A DNA stretch of 64,000 bases from a virus: positions 62,001 to 126,000 of the IMG/VR virus record IMGVR_UViG_3300020438_000007. The stretch is one strand, 5' to 3'. A program made the translations under genes and the position numbers. The notes below the pieces were generated by a model. It was given only the letters and a program-made list of their open reading frames with translations. It ran no database searches and was not told the DNA's origin. Numbering within the stretch: the stretch's first letter is position 1; every line of letters starts with the position of its first letter. Positions 42,412 through 50,348 of this stretch are shown here, in pieces.

Positions 42412-43110
42412 ATGAAAAAGTATTTTATTGATGAAGAAGAAACATTTGCAATTAGTGACGAGTTAGGCGCAAGAGTAGAACTCATGGGATGGCAAGAAAT
42501 TCCCATAGTTTACGTTGATAATTTCTACAAGAATCCAGACAAGGTAAGGAATCTAGCACTCAGATGTCCAGGCACAAATAACCCTAGAATATGTGGAGGA
42601 GTGCCTGGAGTTAGGGTAGATATGAATATGAATTTAGATCATATGCACGATGTATTCAAACAAATTGCAAAAAATGTGTATGGACTGACAATAAAAGAAG
42701 ATCCTCAATTTGATCAAGCATGTTTAAATATTCCCTTTTCTGTCAACGTAACTCAATCAAAAGATAGAGTCAAAATACCTCATGTAGACTACCCACCAGA
42801 AACTAAAGGTAGAGGATGGGCTGGGTTAATATATCTAAACAAAGGTAAAGAATGTAAGGGTGGTACTGGGTTTTATACATATAAAGGGCAACAAGTTAAT
42901 CCATTCCAAGATGGAATTTGGACAGAAGATTTTGTTGATGATACTATAGGTCCTTGGGACTTAATACATCTAGCAGAAATGAAGTACAATAGAATGATAT
43001 TGTACCCTGATAATATTCTCCATGGCGCATATGATAAGCCTGGTTTCTTTGAAGGAGAGGACTATAGGTTGGCCCAAGTATTCTTTATACCACTACATTT
43101 TTTCTCATGA
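42412..43110 (+). CDS. DUF6445-type putative oxygenase
   Basis: A 232-residue protein starting MKKYFIDEEETFAISDELGA; the frame extends upstream but the ATG at 42412 is the first outside gene 13. Pattern: PIVYVDNFYKNPDKVRNLAL, GGVPGVR, KIPHVDYPP, GWAGLIYLNKGKECKGGTGF, and MKYNRMILYPDNILHGAYD with RLAQVFFIP. The His-x-Asp, later His and Arg are arranged as in 2OG-Fe(II) oxygenases, and the overall match is to DUF6445. A paralogue lies at 51621-52280, at the other end of the sugar cassette. It overlaps the hldD-like gene by ATGA. Confidence 0.78.
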   Translation: MKKYFIDEEETFAISDELGARVELMGWQEIPIVYVDNFYKNPDKVRNLALRCPGTNNPRICGGVPGVRVDMNMNLDHMHDVFKQIAKNVYGLTIKEDPQFDQACLNIPFSVNVTQSKDRVKIPHVDYPPETKGRGWAGLIYLNKGKECKGGTGFYTYKGQQVNPFQDGIWTEDFVDDTIGPWDLIHLAEMKYNRMILYPDNILHGAYDKPGFFEGEDYRLAQVFFIPLHFFS

Positions 43111-43940
43111 TTATTCTTACAGGATACAAAGGTTTTATAGGTCAAGCATTTGAAAAGAGAATAGATCCAGAAAATCTTTATAGAGTTGAAAAAGATGGTG
43201 CATTTGATTTCATAGATCAATATGATAAGTGGGATGAAGTAGAGTTTATTCTACATCAGGGAGCGCTCTCAAGCACTACTGAGACTGATGTAAATAAAAT
43301 TCACAAATACAATGTAGAGTTTTCAATCAAACTATTTGAGAAAGCAATAGAACACTCTATCCCAGTCAAATATGCTTCAAGTGCATCGGTCTATGGTAAG
43401 ATACATGCTGACTTTGGATACCTAAAAGGAACAATCAATCCATTAAATTTCTACGCACTGAGCAAAGCGACTGTAGATTATTGGGTTACAGATCACATGG
43501 ATGAGTTTAAATTGGTACAAGGATTTAGATACTTCAACGTATATGGAGAAGGTGAAGATCATAAAGGATCTCAAGCAAGTCCTATCAGTAAGTTTACCAA
43601 ACAAGCAAAAGAGAATGATGTCATCAAAATCTTTGAAGACTCAGAATATGCCTTTAGAGATTTTGTATGTGTAGATGATATAGTAGATGTTGTTCTAGAT
43701 AACACAGCAGGGAGTGGCATCTATGATGTTGGAACTGGTAATCCAGTCTCTTTCCAAGAGGTTGCGGAATTGGTTGCTAAGAAAGAAGGGGCAGATATTG
43801 AAGTAATCCCTTTCCCCAAACATCTAGAAGGTAAGTATCAAGAATACACATGTGCAGATACCTCTTGGTATGATCACGATTATAAATCAGTATCCGAATA
43901 TCTTAAATTACCAGCAACAACCACTCTGCCATCACATTGA
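43107..43940 (+). CDS. hldD: HldD-like ADP-glyceromanno-heptose 6-epimerase
   Basis: Short-chain NAD(P)-dependent epimerase, 277 residues. GYKGFIG at the N-terminus binds the cofactor. FILHQGALSSTTETDVNK, PVKYASSASVYG, the catalytic YALSK (YxxxK), QGFRYFNVYGEGEDHKGSQA and the closing VIPFPKHLEGKYQEYTCAD all match HldD specifically rather than generic UDP-sugar epimerases. The enzyme would convert ADP-D- to ADP-L-glycero-D-manno-heptose. It is on the plus strand, convergent with the rest of the heptose genes, and its last 61 nt overlap the oppositely oriented oxygenase gene. Confidence 0.85.
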   Translation: MIILTGYKGFIGQAFEKRIDPENLYRVEKDGAFDFIDQYDKWDEVEFILHQGALSSTTETDVNKIHKYNVEFSIKLFEKAIEHSIPVKYASSASVYGKIHADFGYLKGTINPLNFYALSKATVDYWVTDHMDEFKLVQGFRYFNVYGEGEDHKGSQASPISKFTKQAKENDVIKIFEDSEYAFRDFVCVDDIVDVVLDNTAGSGIYDVGTGNPVSFQEVAELVAKKEGADIEVIPFPKHLEGKYQEYTCADTSWYDHDYKSVSEYLKLPATTTLPSH

Positions 43941-44338
43941 TTTTTTGGTACAGAATGTGACTCATCTTGGAAAATGACACACATTCCTTCATGTGGTTGA
44001 ATACTATGTCCGTCAAAGTTTAAAGGAGAACTGCCTGGCGGAGTAGAAACATAGTAAACAAATGAGTAATCATTTTTACCATGTCTATGTTCATAAGCAA
44101 AATCACCGTAATTATATACAGCACCCCATAATTGATATTTTATTTTATCTGAATCTAATTCTAATTTTTCTACAACCCAATCTTTTAACTTAATAAAAGG
44201 TTTAGGATATGTATGGTATCCTGTATGTTTCTCTACTGCAAGATTACTAAACTCGTATGTGTCATGAGGCAAAAAATCTATCCATGACCTCAGTTCTTTG
44301 TTCAAAGATAAATCAGGATAATATACAATGTCAATCAT
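43880..44338 (-). CDS. 2OG-Fe(II) oxygenase-like protein (152 aa)
   Basis: Short member of the phage oxygenase family: YEHRHGKNDYSFVYYVSTPP supplies the metal-binding region, SSPLNFDGH follows, and MCVIFQDESHSVPKNQCDGR with VVVAGN gives the distal His and the 2OG-binding Arg. It resembles 6785-7390 most. Its start overlaps the upstream hydroxylase gene by 8 nt. Its 3' end overlaps the plus-strand hldD-like gene by 61 nt. Substrate unknown; a sugar or amino-acid side chain is suggested by context. Confidence 0.75.
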   Translation of the reverse strand: MIDIVYYPDLSLNKELRSWIDFLPHDTYEFSNLAVEKHTGYHTYPKPFIKLKDWVVEKLELDSDKIKYQLWGAVYNYGDFAYEHRHGKNDYSFVYYVSTPPGSSPLNFDGHSIQPHEGMCVIFQDESHSVPKNQCDGRVVVAGNLRYSDTDL

Positions 44339-44933
44339 GATACATGGGTATATCGTAGTTGTAGTTTATAAAGGCAGTTAGTATATACTTGTCATGTGAT
44401 ATATTTACGTTAGATCCGTGTGGAAACATCCAGTTGCATGGGAATAATAATATTTTACCCATTTCACATTTACATCCAATATTCCAATCAGGGAAGAATG
44501 TTTCTCCTCCCTCATCCACATCATTCAAATATATGATACAAGCAAATAATCTGGATATAGTTCCACCCTGTGCTTGATCTACATGTGTTTTAAATATACC
44601 CTCCCCCTTTGGATATACTCTAATTGTATAATCCAATATTGCAAGATCTGATGATGGTAATACTGGTAATCGTAATCTATAATTCAAATATGCTTTCTGA
44701 ATTATATTAGTCATTAAGTTTGCATACTTATGTCCAGCCTCAAACATAAACTGAGTGCAGTTCTTATGTTCTTTGTTTACTAACTTACCTTTATATTCTC
44801 CGTCTTTAAAATGTTCTACTTTACCATCATCATGTAATTCTTTATGATCCCAGAAATACTTTATTAACTCATCACACTGTTCCTGTGACAACACATCTCT
44901 TTCGACATATATCATGTCGGTGATCTTATCCAT
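44331..44933 (-). CDS. Prolyl-4-hydroxylase-like 2OG-Fe(II) oxygenase
   Basis: A 200-residue protein with the complete P4H-type site: THVDQAQGG (His-x-Asp pair), LFACIIYLNDVDEGGETFFP, then LLFPCNWMFPHGSNV with the distal His and DKYILTAFINY with the Lys that binds 2-oxoglutarate. The N-terminal VERDVLSQEQCDELIKYF is the family's helix. Substrate could be a virion protein or the cassette's sugar product. Overlaps both neighbours by 8 nt. Confidence 0.85.
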   Translation of the reverse strand: MDKITDMIYVERDVLSQEQCDELIKYFWDHKELHDDGKVEHFKDGEYKGKLVNKEHKNCTQFMFEAGHKYANLMTNIIQKAYLNYRLRLPVLPSSDLAILDYTIRVYPKGEGIFKTHVDQAQGGTISRLFACIIYLNDVDEGGETFFPDWNIGCKCEMGKILLFPCNWMFPHGSNVNISHDKYILTAFINYNYDIPMYHD

Positions 44934-45333
44934 CTATTAAATCGCCAGGCATAATCCTATGTGAATCTGAATCCATATGTTCTGTACTAAACTCAAACAG
45001 TTCAGTATCTTCCAGTGCAAACATACGATGCTTCAGGCCGATGGGAACATGAAACTTGTCCCCTCTTCTTAATATTGTTATCTCTGCTTTTTCTATATCG
45101 TCATCCCATCCATGAAAGAGTTTGATCTTTCCACTCTGAACAAAAAATACTTCGTCTTTTAATTTATGGAAGTGCCATGAACACTGTTTATCCTTTGCAA
45201 TAAACAATAGTTTACCACAATACTTCTCGCAGTTTGCAATCCATTTTTCATATCCCCATCCCTTCGGCACATATTTAACAGGTTCTGCCGCACGAGCATT
45301 ACGAGGTCTTCTACTTGGTCCAAAAGAAGTCAT
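44926..45333 (-). CDS. Cupin-fold sugar-metabolism protein
   Basis: A 135-residue single cupin. GWGYEKWIANCEKYCGKLLF, CSWHFHKLKDEVFFVQSGKI and PIGLKHRMFALEDTELFEFS carry the two cupin motifs with metal-binding His residues and Glu. Proteins of this kind accompany sugar nucleotide genes and resemble type II mannose-6-phosphate isomerase cupins. It could isomerise or epimerise a sugar phosphate, possibly filling the missing sedoheptulose-7-phosphate isomerase step, but that is speculation. It overlaps the HAD gene by 23 nt. Confidence 0.75.
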   Translation of the reverse strand: MTSFGPSRRPRNARAAEPVKYVPKGWGYEKWIANCEKYCGKLLFIAKDKQCSWHFHKLKDEVFFVQSGKIKLFHGWDDDIEKAEITILRRGDKFHVPIGLKHRMFALEDTELFEFSTEHMDSDSHRIMPGDLIDG

Positions 45334-45646
45334 CAGAGTTTACACCTTTGTCGTCAATAAAGAAATCAGCATGTGGTTTACCTAAGATTAAAGAATGATA
45401 TTTACATCCCCAATCACTAAGTTGTTTTTCCGTAAGATCAAATAACAGAACAGATGCCTTTGTACTTGCATCTGGATCATCACCGAATCGACCCATACCT
45501 CTAGCGGTAAAGTAGGTGATGTTATGACCTTCATCATATAACTTATTTATGATAGCAATCCGATCCTTCCACGGTTCTGCGGTGTGGTAATCCCTTCCTA
45601 CAGTTGGACTACAAATAGTGCCATCAATATCTACACAGTATCTCAT
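45311..45646 (-). CDS. HAD-family phosphatase-like protein (111 aa)
   Basis: Starts MRYCVDIDGTICSPTVGRDY with the nucleophile motif DIDGT. PWKDRIAIINKLYDEGHNIT, FTARGMGR and the final DFFIDDKGVNSDDFF (acidic motif IV) complete a compact HAD fold. The enzyme is of the short capsule-biosynthesis type that lies beside nucleotidyltransferases in sugar clusters. It could act on heptose-1,7-bisphosphate, but it is much shorter than GmhB and lacks its zinc loop, so that role is uncertain. Confidence 0.8.
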   Translation of the reverse strand: MRYCVDIDGTICSPTVGRDYHTAEPWKDRIAIINKLYDEGHNITYFTARGMGRFGDDPDASTKASVLLFDLTEKQLSDWGCKYHSLILGKPHADFFIDDKGVNSDDFFWTK

Positions 45647-45888
45647 ATTATTTCATCTCCTTCCACTTCTTCCATTTCTAATTCATGAACTTGATCATGA
45701 AATACTTCATGTTCTCCGATACGATAGAGATGTTTCATTTCGCCATCTTTATCTTCTCCCTCTCCCAAGTATTCAATATCATCACAACGATTTTCACGCA
45801 ACCACGCTTGCAGTCTGTGGTGCATTAGATCCGCCTTGCCTATCGACATTTTTTCCATTTCCTTCTCCGTATAGTGAGATAATATCAT
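45643..45888 (-). CDS. Hypothetical acidic protein (up to 81 aa)
   Basis: A small acidic protein ending HDQVHELEMEEVEGDEII. The stop overlaps the HAD gene as ATGA, which supports translation. The longest frame overlaps the kinase gene by 95 nt. Internal ATGs at 45849 (MSIGKADLMHHRLQAW) or 45825 would reduce that overlap, and I cannot decide between them. No recognised domain. Confidence 0.6.
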   Translation of the reverse strand: MILSHYTEKEMEKMSIGKADLMHHRLQAWLRENRCDDIEYLGEGEDKDGEMKHLYRIGEHEVFHDQVHELEMEEVEGDEII

Positions 45889-46627
45889 TCCCAGTTAGAT
45901 AGTAAGCGCCAGGATGTGTGACTGATATTGCAGCAGCTCTATTTGCTAAATCAATAGACTTCCGTATATCCTTTGTTCTTAAAAATTCATAGACTAGAGC
46001 TGCCATAAAGGTATCTCCAGCACCACATACATCAAAAACTTTGACTACCTGTGGGAGAAATTTTAAACCAGCCCATAATGCACCATCATTTCCAAGAGTG
46101 ACAATAAGATGAGTGTCATTAGGTAAATGGTCTTTGTCAAGGTCATTATATTCTTTCTTGTTTATTTTCCAGAATACATTATCTTTATGAAAAAGTCTAC
46201 GCTTCTTAGTGTCTACGAACACTGGTCTGTTAAAATTATGACATAGATTCCATAAATCATCTTCATTAAGGTATCCTTTGTCATAATCTGAAATAACAAT
46301 TGCATCAGGATCCATGTGCAACATTGCCATTTTCAATTCAGCATTTGCGATTCTACCCACCTTTGGAGTTTCATCTAAACGCAAGAACTGATAACCACTG
46401 GTAGTATCTATGAATCTTGTTTTAGTTATCTGTTCCCTCTGCGAAAGTAGAACAGTATTAACACCAAATGCCTTGAGATTCAATTCAGTGTTTGCAGCCA
46501 TACCTGGCCTCTCTTCTATTCTAGTTTGATCTAAAACAGGGACAGGTTGTTCTGGACTCAACCTAGTAGTTTTGCCAAAGACATACTTGTCTGTACACTT
46601 ATCACCTATAACAATTACATTAGCCAC
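45794..46627 (-). CDS. HldA/RfaE1-like heptose-7-phosphate kinase (PfkB family)
   Basis: A 277-residue ribokinase-fold sugar kinase. RLSPEQPVPVLDQTRIEERP and GMAANTELNLKAFG match the N-terminal kinase domain of HldE. SDYDKGYL, VDTKKRRLFH and the PfkB signature DVCGAGDTFMAAL with the catalytic Asp follow. It would phosphorylate D-glycero-D-manno-heptose 7-phosphate at C1. In many bacteria it is fused to the nucleotidyltransferase; here the two are separate adjacent genes overlapping by 8 nt. The C-terminal tail after PGAYYLTGND is unusually polar. Confidence 0.83.
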   Translation of the reverse strand: MANVIVIGDKCTDKYVFGKTTRLSPEQPVPVLDQTRIEERPGMAANTELNLKAFGVNTVLLSQREQITKTRFIDTTSGYQFLRLDETPKVGRIANAELKMAMLHMDPDAIVISDYDKGYLNEDDLWNLCHNFNRPVFVDTKKRRLFHKDNVFWKINKKEYNDLDKDHLPNDTHLIVTLGNDGALWAGLKFLPQVVKVFDVCGAGDTFMAALVYEFLRTKDIRKSIDLANRAAAISVTHPGAYYLTGNDIISLYGEGNGKNVDRQGGSNAPQTASVVA

Positions 46628-47015
46628 GAATCTTCTTTATGGTATCGGTTGTTGAATAATTTAGACGAGGTAAGAACCTTACTTCTTTGGCAAATTTTCT
46701 GCCAACTACATCTCCACCTTTCCAGTCATCTCCTAACAATAGTATATCAGGAGAGTATAATTTTATCAACCCCTCTAATTCTTTCCTATCGTTAAAGTAA
46801 AAAACTTCATCGATATATTTTATCGCTTGTAACATCGAAACTCTGTCACAAAGGTTATTGATGGGCTTAGTTTCACCCTTATCTTGACGTATCTTCTCAT
46901 CGGTATCTGTTGCTACTATTAGTTTATCTCCTAGAGATTTTCCAACTTTAAATAATTCTATATGGCCTGGGTGTAGAATATCGAATGTTCCATTACACCA
47001 TACTATTCTATTCAT
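46620..47015 (-). CDS. HldC/RfaE2-like heptose-1-phosphate nucleotidyltransferase
   Basis: A 131-residue nucleotidyltransferase. NGTFDILHPGHIELFKVGKS has the HxGH signature, LIVATDTDEKIRQDKGETKP, then RVSMLQAIKYIDEVFYFND, SPDILLLGDDWKGGDVVG and the closing STTDTIKKIRG. The last motif (STT near the end) is typical of HldE C-terminal domains. With the kinase gene downstream it would make ADP-heptose, the substrate of the HldD-like epimerase. Glycerol-3-phosphate cytidylyltransferase is the alternative. Confidence 0.82.
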   Translation of the reverse strand: MNRIVWCNGTFDILHPGHIELFKVGKSLGDKLIVATDTDEKIRQDKGETKPINNLCDRVSMLQAIKYIDEVFYFNDRKELEGLIKLYSPDILLLGDDWKGGDVVGRKFAKEVRFLPRLNYSTTDTIKKIRG

Positions 47016-48499
47016 AATGTATCTATGGTCTCACTAAGATAAAGTGTTTGAATAACAGAGTCTGCTTGATTTTTAGGCAGAGTGTTCTCAATATAATTTG
47101 TTAATCTAGGTATGACAGATTGATCTGTTTTCCAATACTCTTTAGGATTGATATCATTTGTCATTAACTGTAGTAACCATACTTGCCAGTTAGTACCATC
47201 AAAGAATGAACCCAACTTTCCTGTTTGAGGAGTTTTTACATTGGGATCTTGAATATATTCCTCTATTATTTTTTGCATTGGTGATTTCTGATATTTAGAT
47301 CTAACATAATCCCAAAACTTGCCTTCCCTTCTACAGTAGGAATAGTGCATATTTACATAATCCACTGCACTCTCATAACTACACTTCATTTTAGCATCAT
47401 AGAGAGGTGATTCTACTCTACTATTAAAGTAACCACCATAAAGACTTTCATCCAAATATTCAACACCTCTAATCATCAGTGCAAGTCCTGTACTTTCTAA
47501 TGGTTCAATAAATCCAGCAGAAAGTCCAATAGGAACTACATTACCCTCCCAGAAGTTTTTGACATATTGAGGTTTCCAATCAAGCAATCTCATTTCATCT
47601 GGTTTGATTCTACCGTTCCAATGATCCGAGAAAGCTTGTCTTACTTCATCTGGATCATTGATATCTCGATTGAAACAATATCCTGTACCTATTCTAGATC
47701 TTGTAGGAATCTTCCATATCCAACCATGTTCCTGTGCAGGGCAAGCAGTATATGGATGTTGTTCTACTCTGTAATCTTCATACTTTACTCTACCAGCAAG
47801 AGCAGCATTTATAAACAATCTATCACCTAGATCAGTATTATCTTTACCAATTAGAAGTTGTTTCCAACCAGTACAATCTACAAATAAATCTCCAGTAATT
47901 ATTGATCCATCATCTAATACCAATTCTTTGATATTGGATTTAGTTATATCGTCTGCTTGTCCATCTCTAATAACATTTACTACATCAGATTGAATATATT
48001 TACAATAAGGTATAGTGTGTTTCATTAAAAACTGCACTAGCTTTCCACAGTCAATCTGAAAGGCGTATGAATCATGAGTATAATCTGTTTCTATTCTATT
48101 TGACCTAGAAGAGACATACATTGGAGAGATATTTTTTATATCATACTTATCTTGAAATGATTGCCATAGGTCATATAAAGGTACTTTAGAATCTCCTACA
48201 CTTGTAAAAGAAAAAGGATGCCAAATTTCTTCATCTTCATGACCCCAGCCAGGAAATAATATACCAGACTTAAATGTTGCATCTACTTCTTTCAACCATT
48301 CTTTAGGTTCATATCCCATTTGTCGCATGACATTTGGGAAACTAAGAAGGGTTGCTTCTCCTACACCAATTCTTTCTGGTTCAGACTTATCGATAATTAC
48401 TACTTCAAAATCTTTTGACCATCTACGAGCAAACCAAGATGCTGTAATCCATCCAGCAGTTCCTCCCCCAACAATAACTAATCTTTTAATTCTTTTCAT
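47012..48499 (-). CDS. Flavin-dependent tryptophan-halogenase-family protein
   Basis: A 495-residue FADH2-dependent halogenase-like protein. GGGTAG at 11-16 binds FAD. The Lys of ATFKSGILFPGW (Lys77, matching PrnA Lys79) is the residue that forms the chloramine. GWIWKIP is the family signature that blocks monooxygenase chemistry, and PIGLSAGFIEPLES carries the conserved Glu. All key residues are present, so it should be active. Substrate unknown; tryptophan, a protein side chain or a glycan-linked aromatic are possible. ATGA overlap with the nucleotidyltransferase gene ties it to the sugar genes. Confidence 0.88.
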   Translation of the reverse strand: MKRIKRLVIVGGGTAGWITASWFARRWSKDFEVVIIDKSEPERIGVGEATLLSFPNVMRQMGYEPKEWLKEVDATFKSGILFPGWGHEDEEIWHPFSFTSVGDSKVPLYDLWQSFQDKYDIKNISPMYVSSRSNRIETDYTHDSYAFQIDCGKLVQFLMKHTIPYCKYIQSDVVNVIRDGQADDITKSNIKELVLDDGSIITGDLFVDCTGWKQLLIGKDNTDLGDRLFINAALAGRVKYEDYRVEQHPYTACPAQEHGWIWKIPTRSRIGTGYCFNRDINDPDEVRQAFSDHWNGRIKPDEMRLLDWKPQYVKNFWEGNVVPIGLSAGFIEPLESTGLALMIRGVEYLDESLYGGYFNSRVESPLYDAKMKCSYESAVDYVNMHYSYCRREGKFWDYVRSKYQKSPMQKIIEEYIQDPNVKTPQTGKLGSFFDGTNWQVWLLQLMTNDINPKEYWKTDQSVIPRLTNYIENTLPKNQADSVIQTLYLSETIDTL

Positions 48500-48541
48500 G
48501 GTCTTCTTGATATGGATATTCGTATTCTTTTATCTCTCTCA

Positions 48542-50344
48542 TCAGTTCTTTACTTCGATCATAAGACCATGTTCAGGCAGATAGAGGTATTCTATCAAAC
48601 TGTTTGCAAGAGTCCTCAGAGCGTCATCTAGGGTCTCTACAAGAGGTTCTCCGCCTAGGTTGAAGGATGTATTGAAGATAATAGGACATCCTGTCTTCTC
48701 GTAGAAGGTATTGATTACATTATAGTAATTTGGATTCACTTCTTTAGTAACAGTCTGTATCCTACATGTATCATCAACATGAATAATTGCTGGAATCTTT
48801 TCTTTGATTCCTTCTTGACATTTAACTGCATACATCATAAATGGTGTATCATCCATACCACGAAGATCAAACCATTCATGCACATGTTCTTTCAATATTG
48901 ATCCAGCAAAAGGCCTGAAATATTCACGACGTTTGATGGCATTGACATGATCTTTTCCTTTAGGATCTCTAGGATCGTACATGATTGATCTGTTACCCAA
49001 TGCACGAGGGCCAGCTTCCGACTTACCTTGGAACATTGCAACAATATTTTTCTTCGTAATCAAATCAACTACGTCTTCATCTGTTGCCTCAAAGATCCTA
49101 GTTGCATCATAATAATTTGCAAGGTCTGTAATATACTCGGTATCATATTCATGTACAGGTCCATAGTATAGATCTGTCATGGGTGGATGAACTTTCGTAT
49201 TCTTACTTACTTTCTGGTAGTGCCAGTACGCAGCACCTATCGCTGTTCCAGCATCATTACTTACTGGTTCTACAAATAGATTAATACCTTCATCTTTTAG
49301 TTGTTCAAGATACCAATAGTTTGCAACACAGTTTAATCCATATCCACCAGAGAGAACAACATTCTTTTCTCCACTCATCTTAACTGCCTTACGAATCAAA
49401 TCCAGAACCATCTGTTCTGATTCTATTTGAATAGCATAAGCCATATCTCTACGGTTTTGTAATTTAGTAATATCCTTTACCGATTGCGTATCCATAGGTT
49501 CTCTTAGTTCTACGAATCTACCTTTGTTTACTATAGCACCATTAGGATAGGTAGGTACAATAAGATCTCGATTAGTGGTAGACCAATCACTCATCCCATC
49601 ATGGTCAGTGTAGATATCTGGTATCTTTAAATTCTGTTGACCGTAAGGGAAGAGTCCCATAGTTTTTCCAGCTTCAATAGGAGACCAACCACAATATTGT
49701 GTTACTGCCTCATAAGCTTTTACAATACCAGCAGTGTCATCTAAAATTAATTCATGAGTTCCCTCCTCATCTTCTCTACTAGATGGGAAATTAAATAATC
49801 TTACAGCACCATAAGGACCTCTACCTCCCTGATGTTTGTATAGAGTCTTGAACTTATCTGGATATTCACATTTGATAATCGTTTCTAGTTCCCATGTCAT
49901 CTCCTGTTCACCATCAATCTCCATAGGGATGAATGTTCCAGCACCATCTACAATGACAGATACTGCACTCTCAAATCCTGATCTAAAGAAAGCACAAGAT
50001 GAATGAAGTTTATGATGAATATGACTGTAATCTACAACTTGAGGATGTTTATAGATGTCTGCTTGACGATCAATAAGACCTAGTTTTCTTGCAAGAGAAA
50101 CGTAGATAGGTTCTCCTGTAAAATCATTAGATGCAGCCTGATCTAGAGGTTGTGTATGTGCAACTACAAGATAATCAAGTGTATCGGTGTAATCCAATAT
50201 CTTGATCATGGATGCCAAAGGACCTCCATCATATTTCTTTCTTGATAGTCTCTCCTCTTCAATGGAGAAAACTAGTTGTCCATCTTTCAGTAGGCATACA
50301 CCAGAGTTGTGACCTCTAGCGATTGCAGCAATCCATTGTGTCAT
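48542..50344 (-). CDS. NodU/CmcH-family carbamoyltransferase
   Basis: A 600-residue O-carbamoyltransferase, which transfers carbamoyl phosphate to a hydroxyl via an adenylate. The N-terminal ASKHA-fold domain begins MTQWIAAIARGHNSGVCLLK with IEEERLSRKK; VDGAGTF and VLSGGYGLNCVANYW follow. The C-terminal YrdC-like domain has SEAGPRALGNRSIM and FNTSFNLGGEPLV. Family members carbamoylate sugars and antibiotics. Here the likely acceptor is a sugar in the glycan assembled by neighbouring genes; that is inference. Gaps to neighbours are short, so it is in the same operon. Confidence 0.9.
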   Translation of the reverse strand: MTQWIAAIARGHNSGVCLLKDGQLVFSIEEERLSRKKYDGGPLASMIKILDYTDTLDYLVVAHTQPLDQAASNDFTGEPIYVSLARKLGLIDRQADIYKHPQVVDYSHIHHKLHSSCAFFRSGFESAVSVIVDGAGTFIPMEIDGEQEMTWELETIIKCEYPDKFKTLYKHQGGRGPYGAVRLFNFPSSREDEEGTHELILDDTAGIVKAYEAVTQYCGWSPIEAGKTMGLFPYGQQNLKIPDIYTDHDGMSDWSTTNRDLIVPTYPNGAIVNKGRFVELREPMDTQSVKDITKLQNRRDMAYAIQIESEQMVLDLIRKAVKMSGEKNVVLSGGYGLNCVANYWYLEQLKDEGINLFVEPVSNDAGTAIGAAYWHYQKVSKNTKVHPPMTDLYYGPVHEYDTEYITDLANYYDATRIFEATDEDVVDLITKKNIVAMFQGKSEAGPRALGNRSIMYDPRDPKGKDHVNAIKRREYFRPFAGSILKEHVHEWFDLRGMDDTPFMMYAVKCQEGIKEKIPAIIHVDDTCRIQTVTKEVNPNYYNVINTFYEKTGCPIIFNTSFNLGGEPLVETLDDALRTLANSLIEYLYLPEHGLMIEVKN

Positions 50345-50348
50345 AATC

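Noticed and set aside
45311-45646. Calling the HAD protein GmhB (heptose bisphosphate phosphatase)
   Set aside because: At 111 residues it is much too short for GmhB and lacks its zinc-binding loop; only the general HAD assignment is supported.
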